From the NCBI RefSeq assembly GCF_003325455.1, contig NZ_CP025198.1, forward strand, positions 3,100,001 to 3,164,000: a DNA stretch of 64,000 bases, given 5' to 3'. Under the pieces are notes generated by a model. It did not search any database. It was given only the letters and a program-made list of their open reading frames with translations, and had not been told where the DNA came from. The DNA is from Acidipropionibacterium virtanenii. GTDB taxonomy: Bacteria > Actinomycetota > Actinomycetes > Propionibacteriales > Propionibacteriaceae. The first letter of the stretch is position 1. Every line of letters starts with the position of its first letter. A program made the translations under genes and the position numbers. Below, piece after piece: positions 1-8,553 of the stretch.

Positions 1-793
1 AGTCGAAGTACCCCGACGCCTGGTTCACATAGACGCCATAGGCCTCTCCGACCGGACGCCCCCAGATGATCGCCGGGATCGGGGCGAGCACCGGGGCCAC
101 CAGGAAGAGCGCGGGCGCCCACAGCTTCTGACGCCGGTCGATGAGCCACAGCACAGCCAGCAGTGGCAGCAGGAAGACCGCCTGCAGCTTGATGGAGAAA
201 GAGACACCGAAGACGAGCCAGGCCCAGGGGAATCGGCCGCGCACCCAGAACCCCAGGGCCAGCATGAGGAAGCTGACGTAGATGGCCTCGGCCTGCCCCC
301 AGACCGCGCTGTTGAGGATCACGGTGGGCATGCACAGCACGGTGATCGCGGCGAAGACGGGCAGGAACCGGCTCTCGGGCCTGATCCCCCTGACCAGCCA
401 CCAGACGGCGAAACCGAGCAGATAGTCGAAGAAGATGGAGATGCTCTTGATCGCGATGATGGTGGGCACCTTGAACAGCGACACCAGGTAGAGCATGTAC
501 AGGTAGGGAAAGTTGTAATTGGCGAACTCCGTGCGGAAACCTGGGTAGCCCTCGGCGCGCACGTGCTCGTACCAGTGGACGAGGTAGAACCGGAAGTCCG
601 GGCTCTGGTGGTCGAACACCTTGAGCCTGGCGATGAATGAGACCACCAGTGCGGCCGCCAGCAGCAGCCAGACGACGATGTCGACGTTGAATCGCGGCTG
701 GATGCCCATTTCCGGAGTACTGTCCCCCGGCCTGGTAGTCGCCTCCTGAGCCGCCCTCTCGGGTTGGAGACGCACCGTTCGTGATCTCGTCAT
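1..793 (-). CDS. GT-C-type integral membrane glycosyltransferase, 3' end outside window
   Basis: The minus-strand frame opens with ATG at 793 and runs without a stop off the left edge (264 codons seen). A cytoplasmic tail of about 40 residues is followed by a membrane segment, then an Asp-containing first loop (FDHQSPDFRFYLVHWY) and the stretch VWGQAEAIYVSFLMLAL. Loop acidic residues and repeated hydrophobic helices are typical of polyprenyl-phosphate-sugar-dependent GT-C enzymes. Its start lies 1 nt past the stop of the upstream GT2 gene, so it is the fifth gene of the envelope operon reading from 5775. Probable role: adding mannose or a related sugar on the outer membrane face. Donor and acceptor cannot be read from the sequence. 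Confidence 0.7.
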   Translation of the reverse strand, partial: MTRSRTVRLQPERAAQEATTRPGDSTPEMGIQPRFNVDIVVWLLLAAALVVSFIARLKVFDHQSPDFRFYLVHWYEHVRAEGYPGFRTEFANYNFPYLYMLYLVSLFKVPTIIAIKSISIFFDYLLGFAVWWLVRGIRPESRFLPVFAAITVLCMPTVILNSAVWGQAEAIYVSFLMLALGFWVRGRFPWAWLVFGVSFSIKLQAVFLLPLLAVLWLIDRRQKLWAPALFLVAPVLAPIPAIIWGRPVGEAYGVYVNQASGYFD

Positions 794-794
794 G

Positions 795-1778
795 TCACGC
801 CGCATTCCGCGGGTCGCCGGTCAGCGCCTCGGGATCATGGAACTCGGCACCGGGGGTGGAGGCGATCGAGCGCACCGAGTACAGCGGCCGTCCCTTCACC
901 TGCGTATAGATACGGCCCAGATAGGTGCCCATGATTCCCATCATGAGCAGCTGGATGCCGCCGACGAGCAGCACGACGATGATGGTGAAGGTCCACCCGT
1001 TGACCACCTGGGCGGGGAAGAAGAGGCGGCGGACCAGGGCGTAGATGATGCCGATCACCGAGATGACGGCCATCAGGACCCCCATGCCGGAGATGAGCCG
1101 CAGCGGCTTGTCGGAGAACCCGATGATGCCGTCCAGTGCGAATTTGATCATTTTTCTCAGCGGGTATCCGGTCTCGCCGGCGTGTCGAGCGTGCCGGTCG
1201 AATTTCACGGCGGTCTGCCGGTAGCCGACATAGCTCACCATGCCGCGCAGGAAGCGGTCCTGCTCGCGGTATTTGCGCAGCTCCAGGACGACCTTGCGGT
1301 CCACGAGCCGGAAGTCCCCGGTGTTGCGAGGGATGTCAATATCCGACAGGGAGCTCAGCACCCGGTAGTACATATTGGCGGTGAACTTCTTGAAGGCGGT
1401 GTCCTCGCGGCTGCGGCGCTGCGCGTAGACGACGTCGAACCCCTCCTCCCACTTCGCCACCAGCTCCAGGGCCACCTCCGGGGGATCCTGGAGGTCGGAG
1501 TCCATGATGACCACGGCGTCACCGTCGGCCCGATCGAGTCCGGCCGTGACCGCCATCTGGTGGCCGAAGTTGCGGGCGAAATCGATCACCACCACCCGCG
1601 GATCCCGGCCCTGCAGAGCCATGAGCTTCCCCAGTGAGTCGTCGGCGCTGCCGTCGTTGACGAAGATGAGCTCATAGCGGTACTCGACGGCCCCGAGAAC
1701 CCGCGTCATCTCCTGGTACAGCAGGTCGATGTTCTCCGACTCGTTGTAGATCGGGAACACGAAGGACAGAAGTTTCAC
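795..1778 (-). CDS. GT2 family polyprenyl-phosphate glycosyltransferase (GtrB/DPM1-like)
   Basis: 327 aa. The N-terminal GT-A domain starts FVFPIYNESENI, has the NDGSADDS nucleotide-binding turn near residue 41 and the metal-binding DSD at residues 93-95 (MDSDLQDPP). Two C-terminal membrane helices lie at about 229-249 and 263-285, the GtrB/ArnC arrangement. The family transfers a sugar from a nucleotide donor to undecaprenyl or decaprenyl phosphate on the cytoplasmic face, making the lipid-linked donor used by GT-C enzymes. It sits between an O-antigen-ligase-like gene and a GT-C gene in one operon, which fits donor supply for them. The sugar (mannose or glucose) is not determined. Confidence 0.85.
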   Translation of the reverse strand: MKLLSFVFPIYNESENIDLLYQEMTRVLGAVEYRYELIFVNDGSADDSLGKLMALQGRDPRVVVIDFARNFGHQMAVTAGLDRADGDAVVIMDSDLQDPPEVALELVAKWEEGFDVVYAQRRSREDTAFKKFTANMYYRVLSSLSDIDIPRNTGDFRLVDRKVVLELRKYREQDRFLRGMVSYVGYRQTAVKFDRHARHAGETGYPLRKMIKFALDGIIGFSDKPLRLISGMGVLMAVISVIGIIYALVRRLFFPAQVVNGWTFTIIVVLLVGGIQLLMMGIMGTYLGRIYTQVKGRPLYSVRSIASTPGAEFHDPEALTGDPRNAA

Positions 1779-1787
1779 AGCCGCATA

Positions 1788-3080
1788 TTATGCCCGGCCG
1801 CTCGGCCACTGGTGACCGGCACGCAGACAGCACAAGATCACCAGCCACCACCACAGGCTGGCGCCGTAGTTCTTGAGCAGATAGGTGTCCAGGAAGAAGG
1901 CCGGGATGGTGGCCGCCAGGGCCACCAGGGTTACGACGTCGGGAACCGGTCGGGCCACCCCGCGCAGACCTGGCCACAGCCGTCGCACCAGGATGAGGAC
2001 CGGGACGGTGACGACCGGAAGGAGCAGCAGCATGCCCGCCAGTCCCAGCTCCACCAACACCTGGAGGAAGGTCGAATGGGAGCTGTTGAGCGCCGGGCCC
2101 CACTGGGTGCCCACCAGGCCGCGCCACGGCGTCCGCAACAGATGGGAGTCGAAGGCGTACCAGGGCCACAGCCGTCCCGAACCCACGCCCAGCAGAACGT
2201 GCTTCGGGGTGGCGGTCCAGAAGGTGATAGCGGTCTCGAGGTTCTTCGCGCGCAGCTCGTCGGTGGGGTTCAGCAGCCGGTGCAGCATCGGCACCGCCAC
2301 CACCACCGCCCCGGCCACCACCGCGACGATTCCGGCGACCAGCCAGGCCCGGCGGCTGCGCAGCCACTGGAGGCAGACCACCGCCCCGGCCAGCACCAGG
2401 CAGACCACCCCGGACCGCGATCCGGTAAGCACCACCGCCGCCGCGCCCATCACCGTCAGCGCCAGGCTCCACCATCGGTGCCAGCCGGCCAGGAAGGCGG
2501 CCAGCACCACCCCGGTGGCCAGCAGCAGCGGGACGTGGACGACCGCCGAGCCGCCCATCCCGGTGGCCAGCCGCGGCGATCCGTGTACCAGGGCAGAGCG
2601 CGGCCACTGCACGAAGGAGCAGACCAGAGTGACCGCCGCCGGCCACCACAGCAGTCGGTGTACCGGCCGGTCGGGCAGCGCCCGGACCGCCGTCACCGCC
2701 AGCAGCAGGGTGGCCATCGCGGTAAGGGTCGGCACCACCAGGTAGGCCCGAGGCACCGTGACGTAAGAGACCCGGGGCCGCGGCGTCAGGCACGAGGAGA
2801 CCAGGCAGTACGCCATGAGCGCGGCAGCCGCGACGACGACGGCCCACCCGGCGCGGGAGAAGGCGACCGGATGACCGCCGGCGCCCCGGATCATCGCCGC
2901 CAGCACCAGGCAGGCGAGGGCCGCGACCAGGTAGACGATGAGGTAGCTGTTCCACAGCCACGGGCTGGGTGCCAGGGACCGGCGCAGATCGAAGAAGGTC
3001 TCGACCACCATGAGGGCCGAGAGCCCCGCGACGGGCAGCCCCTCGCGCCAGCGAGCCATCCCATCACGCCAGCGTGTCAT
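1788..3080 (-). CDS. O-antigen ligase/polymerase (Wzy_C-type) membrane protein
   Basis: 430 aa from the ATG at 3080, which shares one base with the upstream stop (TGATG), so translation is probably coupled. About ten hydrophobic segments. The Wzy_C region holds VLTGSRSGVVCLVLAG and, after the large periplasmic loop, HSTFLQVLVELGLAGM with the conserved His. The family polymerises or ligates lipid-linked glycans on the outer face of the membrane. In a Gram-positive with flanking GT-C and GT2 genes this suggests assembly or transfer of an envelope polysaccharide. An upstream ATG in frame (3092) is possible but would overlap the previous gene further. Confidence 0.8.
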   Translation of the reverse strand: MTRWRDGMARWREGLPVAGLSALMVVETFFDLRRSLAPSPWLWNSYLIVYLVAALACLVLAAMIRGAGGHPVAFSRAGWAVVVAAAALMAYCLVSSCLTPRPRVSYVTVPRAYLVVPTLTAMATLLLAVTAVRALPDRPVHRLLWWPAAVTLVCSFVQWPRSALVHGSPRLATGMGGSAVVHVPLLLATGVVLAAFLAGWHRWWSLALTVMGAAAVVLTGSRSGVVCLVLAGAVVCLQWLRSRRAWLVAGIVAVVAGAVVVAVPMLHRLLNPTDELRAKNLETAITFWTATPKHVLLGVGSGRLWPWYAFDSHLLRTPWRGLVGTQWGPALNSSHSTFLQVLVELGLAGMLLLLPVVTVPVLILVRRLWPGLRGVARPVPDVVTLVALAATIPAFFLDTYLLKNYGASLWWWLVILCCLRAGHQWPSGRA

Positions 3081-4270
3081 CAACTCGCCCATCGTCCGGT
3101 GAAGAACAACCAGCCCCACCATCCCATGACCGCCAGATCGGCGAGCACCAGAACCGCCACGATCCCCCGCCACAGCAGCTTGAGCCCCACCGGGCGTCCC
3201 GGCCCCCGGGTCAGCTCGGCCAGCGCGATGAACAGCGGGAACCACAGCAGCACGGCGCGATTGACGCTCATGAACCAGTGGCCGATGGAGAAGGCGATGA
3301 CCTGGACCCCCACCCAGGCCGCCGACGCCCAACGACGTCTGACAAGGCAGTAGACGGTTGTGGCCACGCCCACCAGCATGGAGACGATCTCCAGCTTGAA
3401 GAGCATCGCCACGATCCCGGCGTCGGCCCCGTAGGTGGCCCGCCAGGTGTCGGTGCGGGTGGCGGGCAGGGTGTTGGCCAGGGATTCCTGCGGAGTGGTG
3501 AATCCCCTCCCCCAGCCCCGGTCCTGGGCCTGGAACCAGGCCGTCCAGGAACCGGTGAGCCCGTGCAGATAGACCACATAGGCCACCAGCACCAGGGCCG
3601 GGAGCAGCAGCGGGGCGATGCGTTCGACGCCAGCCCGCAGGCCGCGCTTCGGCGCCCTCGCCTTCCGCGTCCTGCCGTCTCTCCCCCTGCCGTCTCTCCA
3701 CTGCCCGTCACCGACCACGGCCATCACGGCCAGGGCGCCGACCAGGAAGAGCCCGGAGACCCGGAAGGTGCAGGCCAGGGCCGCCAGCCCGGCGGCCTGC
3801 CACCACCTGCCGGCCCGGGCGCGCTCCCAGGCCCAGAAGGCGGCGGCGCAGAAGGGGGCCTCGGTGTAGCCGACGGTGGTGAACACGGCGGTCGGGGCGA
3901 TGAGCCACAGGCAGGTGGGCACCGTCCCGCCGATCCGGTACAGCGCGGCGGCGGCCACTCCGGAGCACACCAGGGCCAGCACCGCGCCGGTGATCTCGGG
4001 GGCCAGGCCGATCCTCGCACCACCGGCCATGACCGCCGGAAGGCCGGGGAAGAAGGCCATCTCCAAGGGGTCGGCGTACCAGTGCCGGGAGATGGTGATG
4101 AAGTGCCGGACGTCCCAGTTGCCCAGGGCCGCCCGCAGCCCGTGACCGGAGACCACGATCGCCGCCAGGATCGCGGCCAGCAGGAGCCGGGACCCGGCCC
4201 AGGTGGCGGCCACCAGCTTCGCATCGTCGGCGGGCATCGTGGATCGGGTGGCCGTCCGCCGGCCGGTCAC
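3080..4270 (-). CDS. PIG-V/Gpi18-like membrane mannosyltransferase
   Basis: 396 aa with a GTG start at 4270 inside a GTGA overlap with the upstream stop. The first luminal loop carries NWDVRHFITISRHWY (WD at residues 52-53) followed by MAFFPGLP (71-78), the signature of PIG-V/Gpi18-type mannosyltransferases that use polyprenyl-phosphate mannose. About nine to ten membrane helices follow. The family adds alpha-mannose to lipid-linked glycans on the outer face. It is the second gene of the operon starting at 5775. Mannose specificity is inferred from the family, not shown. Confidence 0.75.
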   Translation of the reverse strand: MTGRRTATRSTMPADDAKLVAATWAGSRLLLAAILAAIVVSGHGLRAALGNWDVRHFITISRHWYADPLEMAFFPGLPAVMAGGARIGLAPEITGAVLALVCSGVAAAALYRIGGTVPTCLWLIAPTAVFTTVGYTEAPFCAAAFWAWERARAGRWWQAAGLAALACTFRVSGLFLVGALAVMAVVGDGQWRDGRGRDGRTRKARAPKRGLRAGVERIAPLLLPALVLVAYVVYLHGLTGSWTAWFQAQDRGWGRGFTTPQESLANTLPATRTDTWRATYGADAGIVAMLFKLEIVSMLVGVATTVYCLVRRRWASAAWVGVQVIAFSIGHWFMSVNRAVLLWFPLFIALAELTRGPGRPVGLKLLWRGIVAVLVLADLAVMGWWGWLFFTGRWAS

Positions 4271-5775
4271 GAATCAGCCTCCGCGGCATCGACGGCCCGC
4301 TCGTCCGGCACGTCAGAATCGACCGCCGGCTCGTCGGAGCCGTCGGGGGCGTGGTCGAGCACCCCGCCGATCGGATCGTCGGCGTGCCCGGTCCGCACCA
4401 GGTCGATCCAGGGGCGCTGCATGTCGTCCAGCACGCCCCAGCCGAACCACACCTCGCCGGCCAGCCGCAGCACGATCGCCGCCCAGTAGACGACGTCGGC
4501 GTCCGCCCCGCCGGGCATCGTCAGCCCGCCCAGATGCGCCCACACCGCGGCCGAGTACAGCGTCTCGGTGACGGTGAGCACCGTCCAGTCGCGCCAGTCG
4601 GGCCGCGCGAGCACCGCCAGCGGCACCAGCAGCAGCACGAACTGCGGCGAGTACACCTTGCTGGTGACGAAGAAGACGAGCACGGCCAGGCAGGCCACCT
4701 GGGCCAGCCGGGGGCGACGCGGCAGGGTGAGGCTGAACCAGGACAGGGCCAGCAGGCCGGCGGCGGTCAGGGCTCCGGCGAACCAGCCGACCCACGGGAC
4801 GTGGGATCCGGTGAGGTCCTGGATGATGAACCAGATGGTGCCCAGCCCGGTGCCCGACCAGTAGGTGTCGTGGAAGGTGCGCCACCACTGCCCTGGGTTG
4901 ATGAGGGCCGCGACGATGTGGCAGGCGGCCAGGACGGCGGAGGCGGCGATGAGGTAGCGGCTCAGCTCCGGCAGCTTGGTGGTGCGCAGGCACAGCACGA
5001 CCACCGCCACCACGATGAGTGCGGCCTGCAGGGTCCCGGCGCAGGCCAGGCCCATGAGCACCCCGGCGAGCACCGGCCGGCGGCGCGCCCAGGCCAGCAT
5101 CGACAGCAGCGCCAGGCACACCGGGACGAGGGTGAAATCGATGAGCCCGGCCATGAAAAGGGCCGGGCTGGCGGCCACGAAGAAGGCGTCCCAGCTGCGC
5201 CTGCGAGGAGCATCGGGCCGGCCCTCGGCGTCCAGCCCGATGCCGACGTCGGAACCGCGGCCCATCAGCATGACGGCCACCACGGTGCCCAGGAAGGCGC
5301 AGAAGAGGACCACCATCGCCACCGCCCAGTAGGCGTTGGAGGCGTCGACCACCTGCTGGGCGCCGGCCCCCGGGCGGATCGGGGCGCCCAGGACCCTGGC
5401 GACGGCGCGGCAGAAGGCCATCAGTGCCACCACCAGCGGTGATTCCGCGATGCCGACATTGCTGAGCAGTCCGCTGCCCTGCCCCATCCCCGACGAGCGG
5501 AAGACCACCGGGATGTCGGAGTAGCACAGCCGCTGGTAGGGGTCGACGGTCTTCGACGCCTGGTGCTGGACGCACGGCGTCATCCGGTAGATGGCGAGCA
5601 GCCAGACGAGGACCGCGGTCAGCACCGCCCAGGGCGCGGGGTCGAAGAAGGGCCCCCTCCGGTGGGCGTGGCGCCCCACCGAGCCGCCGAGCCTCTCGTC
5701 CAGGCCCCAGCGCGACACGAGGGAGCGCCGGGCGACGGCATATCGGGGTGGCTGCGGGGAGGTGGTCACGGCCAC
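4267..5775 (-). CDS. GT87-like (DUF2029) polyprenyl-phosphate-mannose-dependent mannosyltransferase
   Basis: 502 aa, first gene of the envelope operon. Residues 84-89 read CYSDIP after a first membrane helix, the conserved loop motif of actinobacterial DUF2029 alpha-mannosyltransferases, and some ten helices follow. The C-terminal 50 residues are acidic and probably cytoplasmic. A TAGCCT hexamer at 5776-5781 abuts the GTG at 5775; a second GTG at 5769 lies where a transcript from that -10 would begin, so a leaderless start at 5769 is an alternative. The 3' end overlaps the next gene by 4 nt. Confidence 0.75.
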   Translation of the reverse strand: MAVTTSPQPPRYAVARRSLVSRWGLDERLGGSVGRHAHRRGPFFDPAPWAVLTAVLVWLLAIYRMTPCVQHQASKTVDPYQRLCYSDIPVVFRSSGMGQGSGLLSNVGIAESPLVVALMAFCRAVARVLGAPIRPGAGAQQVVDASNAYWAVAMVVLFCAFLGTVVAVMLMGRGSDVGIGLDAEGRPDAPRRRSWDAFFVAASPALFMAGLIDFTLVPVCLALLSMLAWARRRPVLAGVLMGLACAGTLQAALIVVAVVVLCLRTTKLPELSRYLIAASAVLAACHIVAALINPGQWWRTFHDTYWSGTGLGTIWFIIQDLTGSHVPWVGWFAGALTAAGLLALSWFSLTLPRRPRLAQVACLAVLVFFVTSKVYSPQFVLLLVPLAVLARPDWRDWTVLTVTETLYSAAVWAHLGGLTMPGGADADVVYWAAIVLRLAGEVWFGWGVLDDMQRPWIDLVRTGHADDPIGGVLDHAPDGSDEPAVDSDVPDERAVDAAEADS

Positions 5776-5793
5776 AGGCTAGTCGGCCGCGCG

Positions 5794-8061
5794 CTAGTCG
5801 CTCTCCTTGGTAGTCGTGGCGGCAGCAGGTTTCTGGGCAGTTGTGGTGGACGTCTCCCCACCACCCGGGTTCGGCGGCGCCGCAGACTGGGTCTGAGTCG
5901 GTTCACTCGTCGTCTGCTCCTGAGTCGGCTGGATGGTGGCCGTCGGCTGGCTGGTGGTCGGCTGCTGAGACGGCTGGCTGGTGGCCGTGGTCGTCGGCTG
6001 GCTGCTGGCCGTCGTCGGCTGGCTGGTGGCCGTCGCCGTGGGAGTCGACGTCGACATCGTCTCCCGCTCGGTGTCCCCGTAGTGGTTGCCCGAGAGGTTC
6101 ACCCAGTCCGGATCGGGGAAGTCCTTGGCCGGCAGCCCCTTCATCGCGACACTCATGTAGTCGGCCCAGGCGCGGGCCGGATAGGTGCCGCCGAAGAAGG
6201 TGGCGTCCCCGGGTGCCGCGTAGGGATCCAGGTCCGCATTACCGGAGTCGCCGGCCACGTACATCACCGCGGTGGAGATCTGGCGGGTGTAGGCCACGAA
6301 CCAGGCCGAGGTGATGTCGTCGCCCACGCCGTTGGTGCCGGTCTTGCCGGCCACCGGGTAGCCGAGGTTGGAGACGGCCGAGCCGGTGCCCTCGTTCACC
6401 ACATTCTCGAGGGCGTAGGTGGTGTCGTGGGCGATGTCCTTCTGAATCGTCTGCTTGCCGGTGGTCTTGGCGGTGTAGAGGGTCTTGCCGCTGGAGTCTG
6501 TGACCTTGGCGACGACGTGGCTGGGCACGTACTTGCCCTGATTGGCGATCGTGGCGTAGCCGGTGGCCTGATCCAGCGGGCTCACCTCGGCCACACCCAG
6601 GGGCATGCGGTTGTTGAGATCCCAGCCGGAGCCCTTGGGCACACCGGCGTCATTGGCCGCCTTGACCATCGCGGACGGGCCGTTGTCGATCTGAGTCATC
6701 ATGTCGACGAAGGCGGTGTTGATGGAGTCCTCGGTGGCCTTCTGCAGCGACACCGTCCCGTACTGCTCACTGAACTCGTTGCGGATCGGCACCGAATCGC
6801 CCCGGGGGGTGAAGGTGTCGCCGTTGAGGGCCGATTTCAGGCTGAAGCCGTTGCGCATGCCGGCGACCACCGCGTAGGTCTTGAAGGTCGACGCCGCGGG
6901 GCGGGCCTGCAGGGCCCAGCTGCGGGTGTTCTGGATGTAGTCGTCGCCGCCGTAGAGGGCCAGCACCTCTCCGGTGCCCACCTTGACCGAGGCGATCGCC
7001 GGATGCAGGTTCTTGGCACCGTTCTTGCCCGCGTTGGCGCCGGCGATCTTCTTGTACTTCTGGCCGGTCGCCACGGCCGCCTTCTGCGCTGCCGCGTCGA
7101 AGGTGGTGGTCACCCGCAGGCCGCCACCGTTGATCTGGGAGTCGGTGAAGCCGTCGTCGAGCAGCTCGTTCTGCACCATCTTCAGCAGGTAGCCGTTGGT
7201 GCCCGCCCAGCGGTTGTTGATCGGCACGTCGGGGAAGGTCGGCAGCTTCCGGTAGTACTCGTCGTGCTGGGCCTGGGTGATGTTGCCGGCCTCCAGCATG
7301 CCGTCGAGCACGTAGCGGTACCGGTTGAGCAGCCGCTCGCGGGCCTTGGTACCGGTCGAGGGATCGAACAGGGCCGGATTGTTGAGGACCGAGGCCAGCA
7401 CTGCGGACTGCGCGATGGTCAGTTTGGAGGCGGGGACGTTGAAGTAGGACTTCGCGGCGGCCTCGATGCCGTAGGCACCGCGTCCGAAGTAGATGGTGTT
7501 GAGGTACCCGGCCAGGATCTCCTGCTTGGGCACCTGCTTGCCCATCTTCACCGCGAGCACCAGCTCCTTGAGCTTGCGCTGCATCGTGCGGTCCTGGGAG
7601 AGATAAAGGATCTTGATGTACTGCTGGGTGATGGTGGAGCCGCCCTGCATCTCACCGCCGCGGGCGATGGTCCAGGCGGCGCGGACGATACCGCCGACCG
7701 ATATGCCCTGATCCTCCCAGAAGGTGCGGTTCTCCGCCGAGATGGCGGCGTCCTTGATCGACTTGGGCATCTGGTCGTAGCTGACGGTCTGCCGGTTCTG
7801 CACCGACAGGGAGCCCAGCTTCGTCTTCGAGTCGTTGAAATAGATGAAGGACGTGTTGGTCTGGAAGTCCTTGTTCGGATCGGGCAGGCTCGTCCGGTTG
7901 TAGAAGATGATGGCTCCGACACCGGCGGCGATAGCCAGGACCAGGACGAGGATCAGGAGGGAGAACAGCGTCCGCCTGACGAAGAGCCCCACACGGGAGC
8001 CGCTCCTGCGTCCCTTTCCATGTCTTGGGCCCCGACCGCTGCTGCGTCTGGGTTCAGCCAT
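5794..8061 (-). CDS. Class A penicillin-binding protein (transglycosylase/transpeptidase)
   Basis: 755 aa. A basic cytoplasmic tail (1-30) precedes one membrane anchor (about 31-53). The GT51 glycosyltransferase domain has its catalytic Glu at 110 (ISAENRTFW) and GGSTITQQ at 140-147. The transpeptidase domain has STFK at 391-394 with the active Ser, SIN at 446-448 and KTGT at 573-576. It polymerises lipid II and cross-links peptidoglycan outside the membrane. The last 80-90 residues are a Ser/Thr/Pro/Gln tail built from imperfect repeats, a likely extended wall-spanning linker. The start overlaps the 3' end of the DUF5318 gene by 8 nt. Confidence 0.95.
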   Translation of the reverse strand: MAEPRRSSGRGPRHGKGRRSGSRVGLFVRRTLFSLLILVLVLAIAAGVGAIIFYNRTSLPDPNKDFQTNTSFIYFNDSKTKLGSLSVQNRQTVSYDQMPKSIKDAAISAENRTFWEDQGISVGGIVRAAWTIARGGEMQGGSTITQQYIKILYLSQDRTMQRKLKELVLAVKMGKQVPKQEILAGYLNTIYFGRGAYGIEAAAKSYFNVPASKLTIAQSAVLASVLNNPALFDPSTGTKARERLLNRYRYVLDGMLEAGNITQAQHDEYYRKLPTFPDVPINNRWAGTNGYLLKMVQNELLDDGFTDSQINGGGLRVTTTFDAAAQKAAVATGQKYKKIAGANAGKNGAKNLHPAIASVKVGTGEVLALYGGDDYIQNTRSWALQARPAASTFKTYAVVAGMRNGFSLKSALNGDTFTPRGDSVPIRNEFSEQYGTVSLQKATEDSINTAFVDMMTQIDNGPSAMVKAANDAGVPKGSGWDLNNRMPLGVAEVSPLDQATGYATIANQGKYVPSHVVAKVTDSSGKTLYTAKTTGKQTIQKDIAHDTTYALENVVNEGTGSAVSNLGYPVAGKTGTNGVGDDITSAWFVAYTRQISTAVMYVAGDSGNADLDPYAAPGDATFFGGTYPARAWADYMSVAMKGLPAKDFPDPDWVNLSGNHYGDTERETMSTSTPTATATSQPTTASSQPTTTATSQPSQQPTTSQPTATIQPTQEQTTSEPTQTQSAAPPNPGGGETSTTTAQKPAAATTTKESD
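5927..6037 (-). repeat. Imperfect repeats encoding the TSQPTT-like tail of the PBP
   Basis: Units resembling GGCTGGCTGGTGGCCGT recur on the plus strand and encode the Thr/Ser/Gln/Pro-rich C-terminal tail of the penicillin-binding protein. They are in frame, so copy-number change would lengthen or shorten the tail without breaking the gene. Confidence 0.6.
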
Positions 8062-8473
8062 AGATGTCCTCCACTGTTTCTTGATGACGCGGTGGGCGGC
8101 GACGGCGGCCGTCGCCCAGAAGGTAATGGGTCAGGATGTGGTTCCAGAAGCAGTCCGGGCAGACCTCGACCTCGTAGACCCGGAACTCCCCGAACCGGTT
8201 CTCCATCTCCTCCAGCTCCTCCACCGACCTGATCCGGCCGGAGAACTGCCCGAGCTGATGACCGAAGGTGTATCTGAGCAGCGACAGGCGGGGCGATTCG
8301 CACACCGGGCAGGGGTGATCCATCGGCTCGCCGTGATGAAGCGCGGCCCGGACCAGCATAGGGTCGGCGTCACAGGACGCGGGCGCGTTGAGATCGACCC
8401 TCGGGCTGCGCAGCGCCTCCAGTGCCCGGCGCCGCTGCAGCGCGTAGGACACCACCTGACGCTGCGTTTTCAT
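8054..8473 (-). CDS. DUF5318 family protein, probable zinc ribbon
   Basis: 139 aa. Two Cys pairs, CPVC near residue 54 and CPDC near residue 108, could bind one zinc. The region between them contains the conserved stretch RYTFGHQLGQFSGRI. DUF5318 proteins are small actinobacterial proteins commonly encoded directly upstream of a class A PBP gene, exactly the arrangement here with an 8-nt overlap. Function is unknown; co-transcription suggests a link to cell-wall synthesis. Confidence 0.8.
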   Translation of the reverse strand: MKTQRQVVSYALQRRRALEALRSPRVDLNAPASCDADPMLVRAALHHGEPMDHPCPVCESPRLSLLRYTFGHQLGQFSGRIRSVEELEEMENRFGEFRVYEVEVCPDCFWNHILTHYLLGDGRRRRPPRHQETVEDIYG

Positions 8474-8540
8474 GGCCCCTAGGGTACGGCCACCTGCTGT
8501 GCGGTTCCTCCTGGGTGGCGCCGGGGCTTGGACGATGGCC

Positions 8541-8546
8541 TAGTCT
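8541..8546 (+). promoter_or_regulatory. -10-like hexamer for a possibly leaderless M16 mRNA
   Basis: TAGTCT ends 7 nt before the ATG at 8554, with no Shine-Dalgarno in between. This spacing puts the transcript start at or next to the start codon, as in many actinobacterial leaderless genes. No clear -35 is visible. Confidence 0.35.
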
Positions 8547-8553
8547 CAGCCCC

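Noticed and set aside
5927-6037. Repeats considered as a CRISPR-like array
   Set aside because: They are imperfect, have no spacers of constant length, and encode the in-frame Thr/Pro tail of the PBP.
5563-8232. Open frame of about 890 codons antisense to the penicillin-binding protein
   Set aside because: Its product is rich in Gly/Arg/His/Val low-complexity runs, and it mirrors a fully conserved PBP gene on the other strand. High GC keeps antisense frames open.
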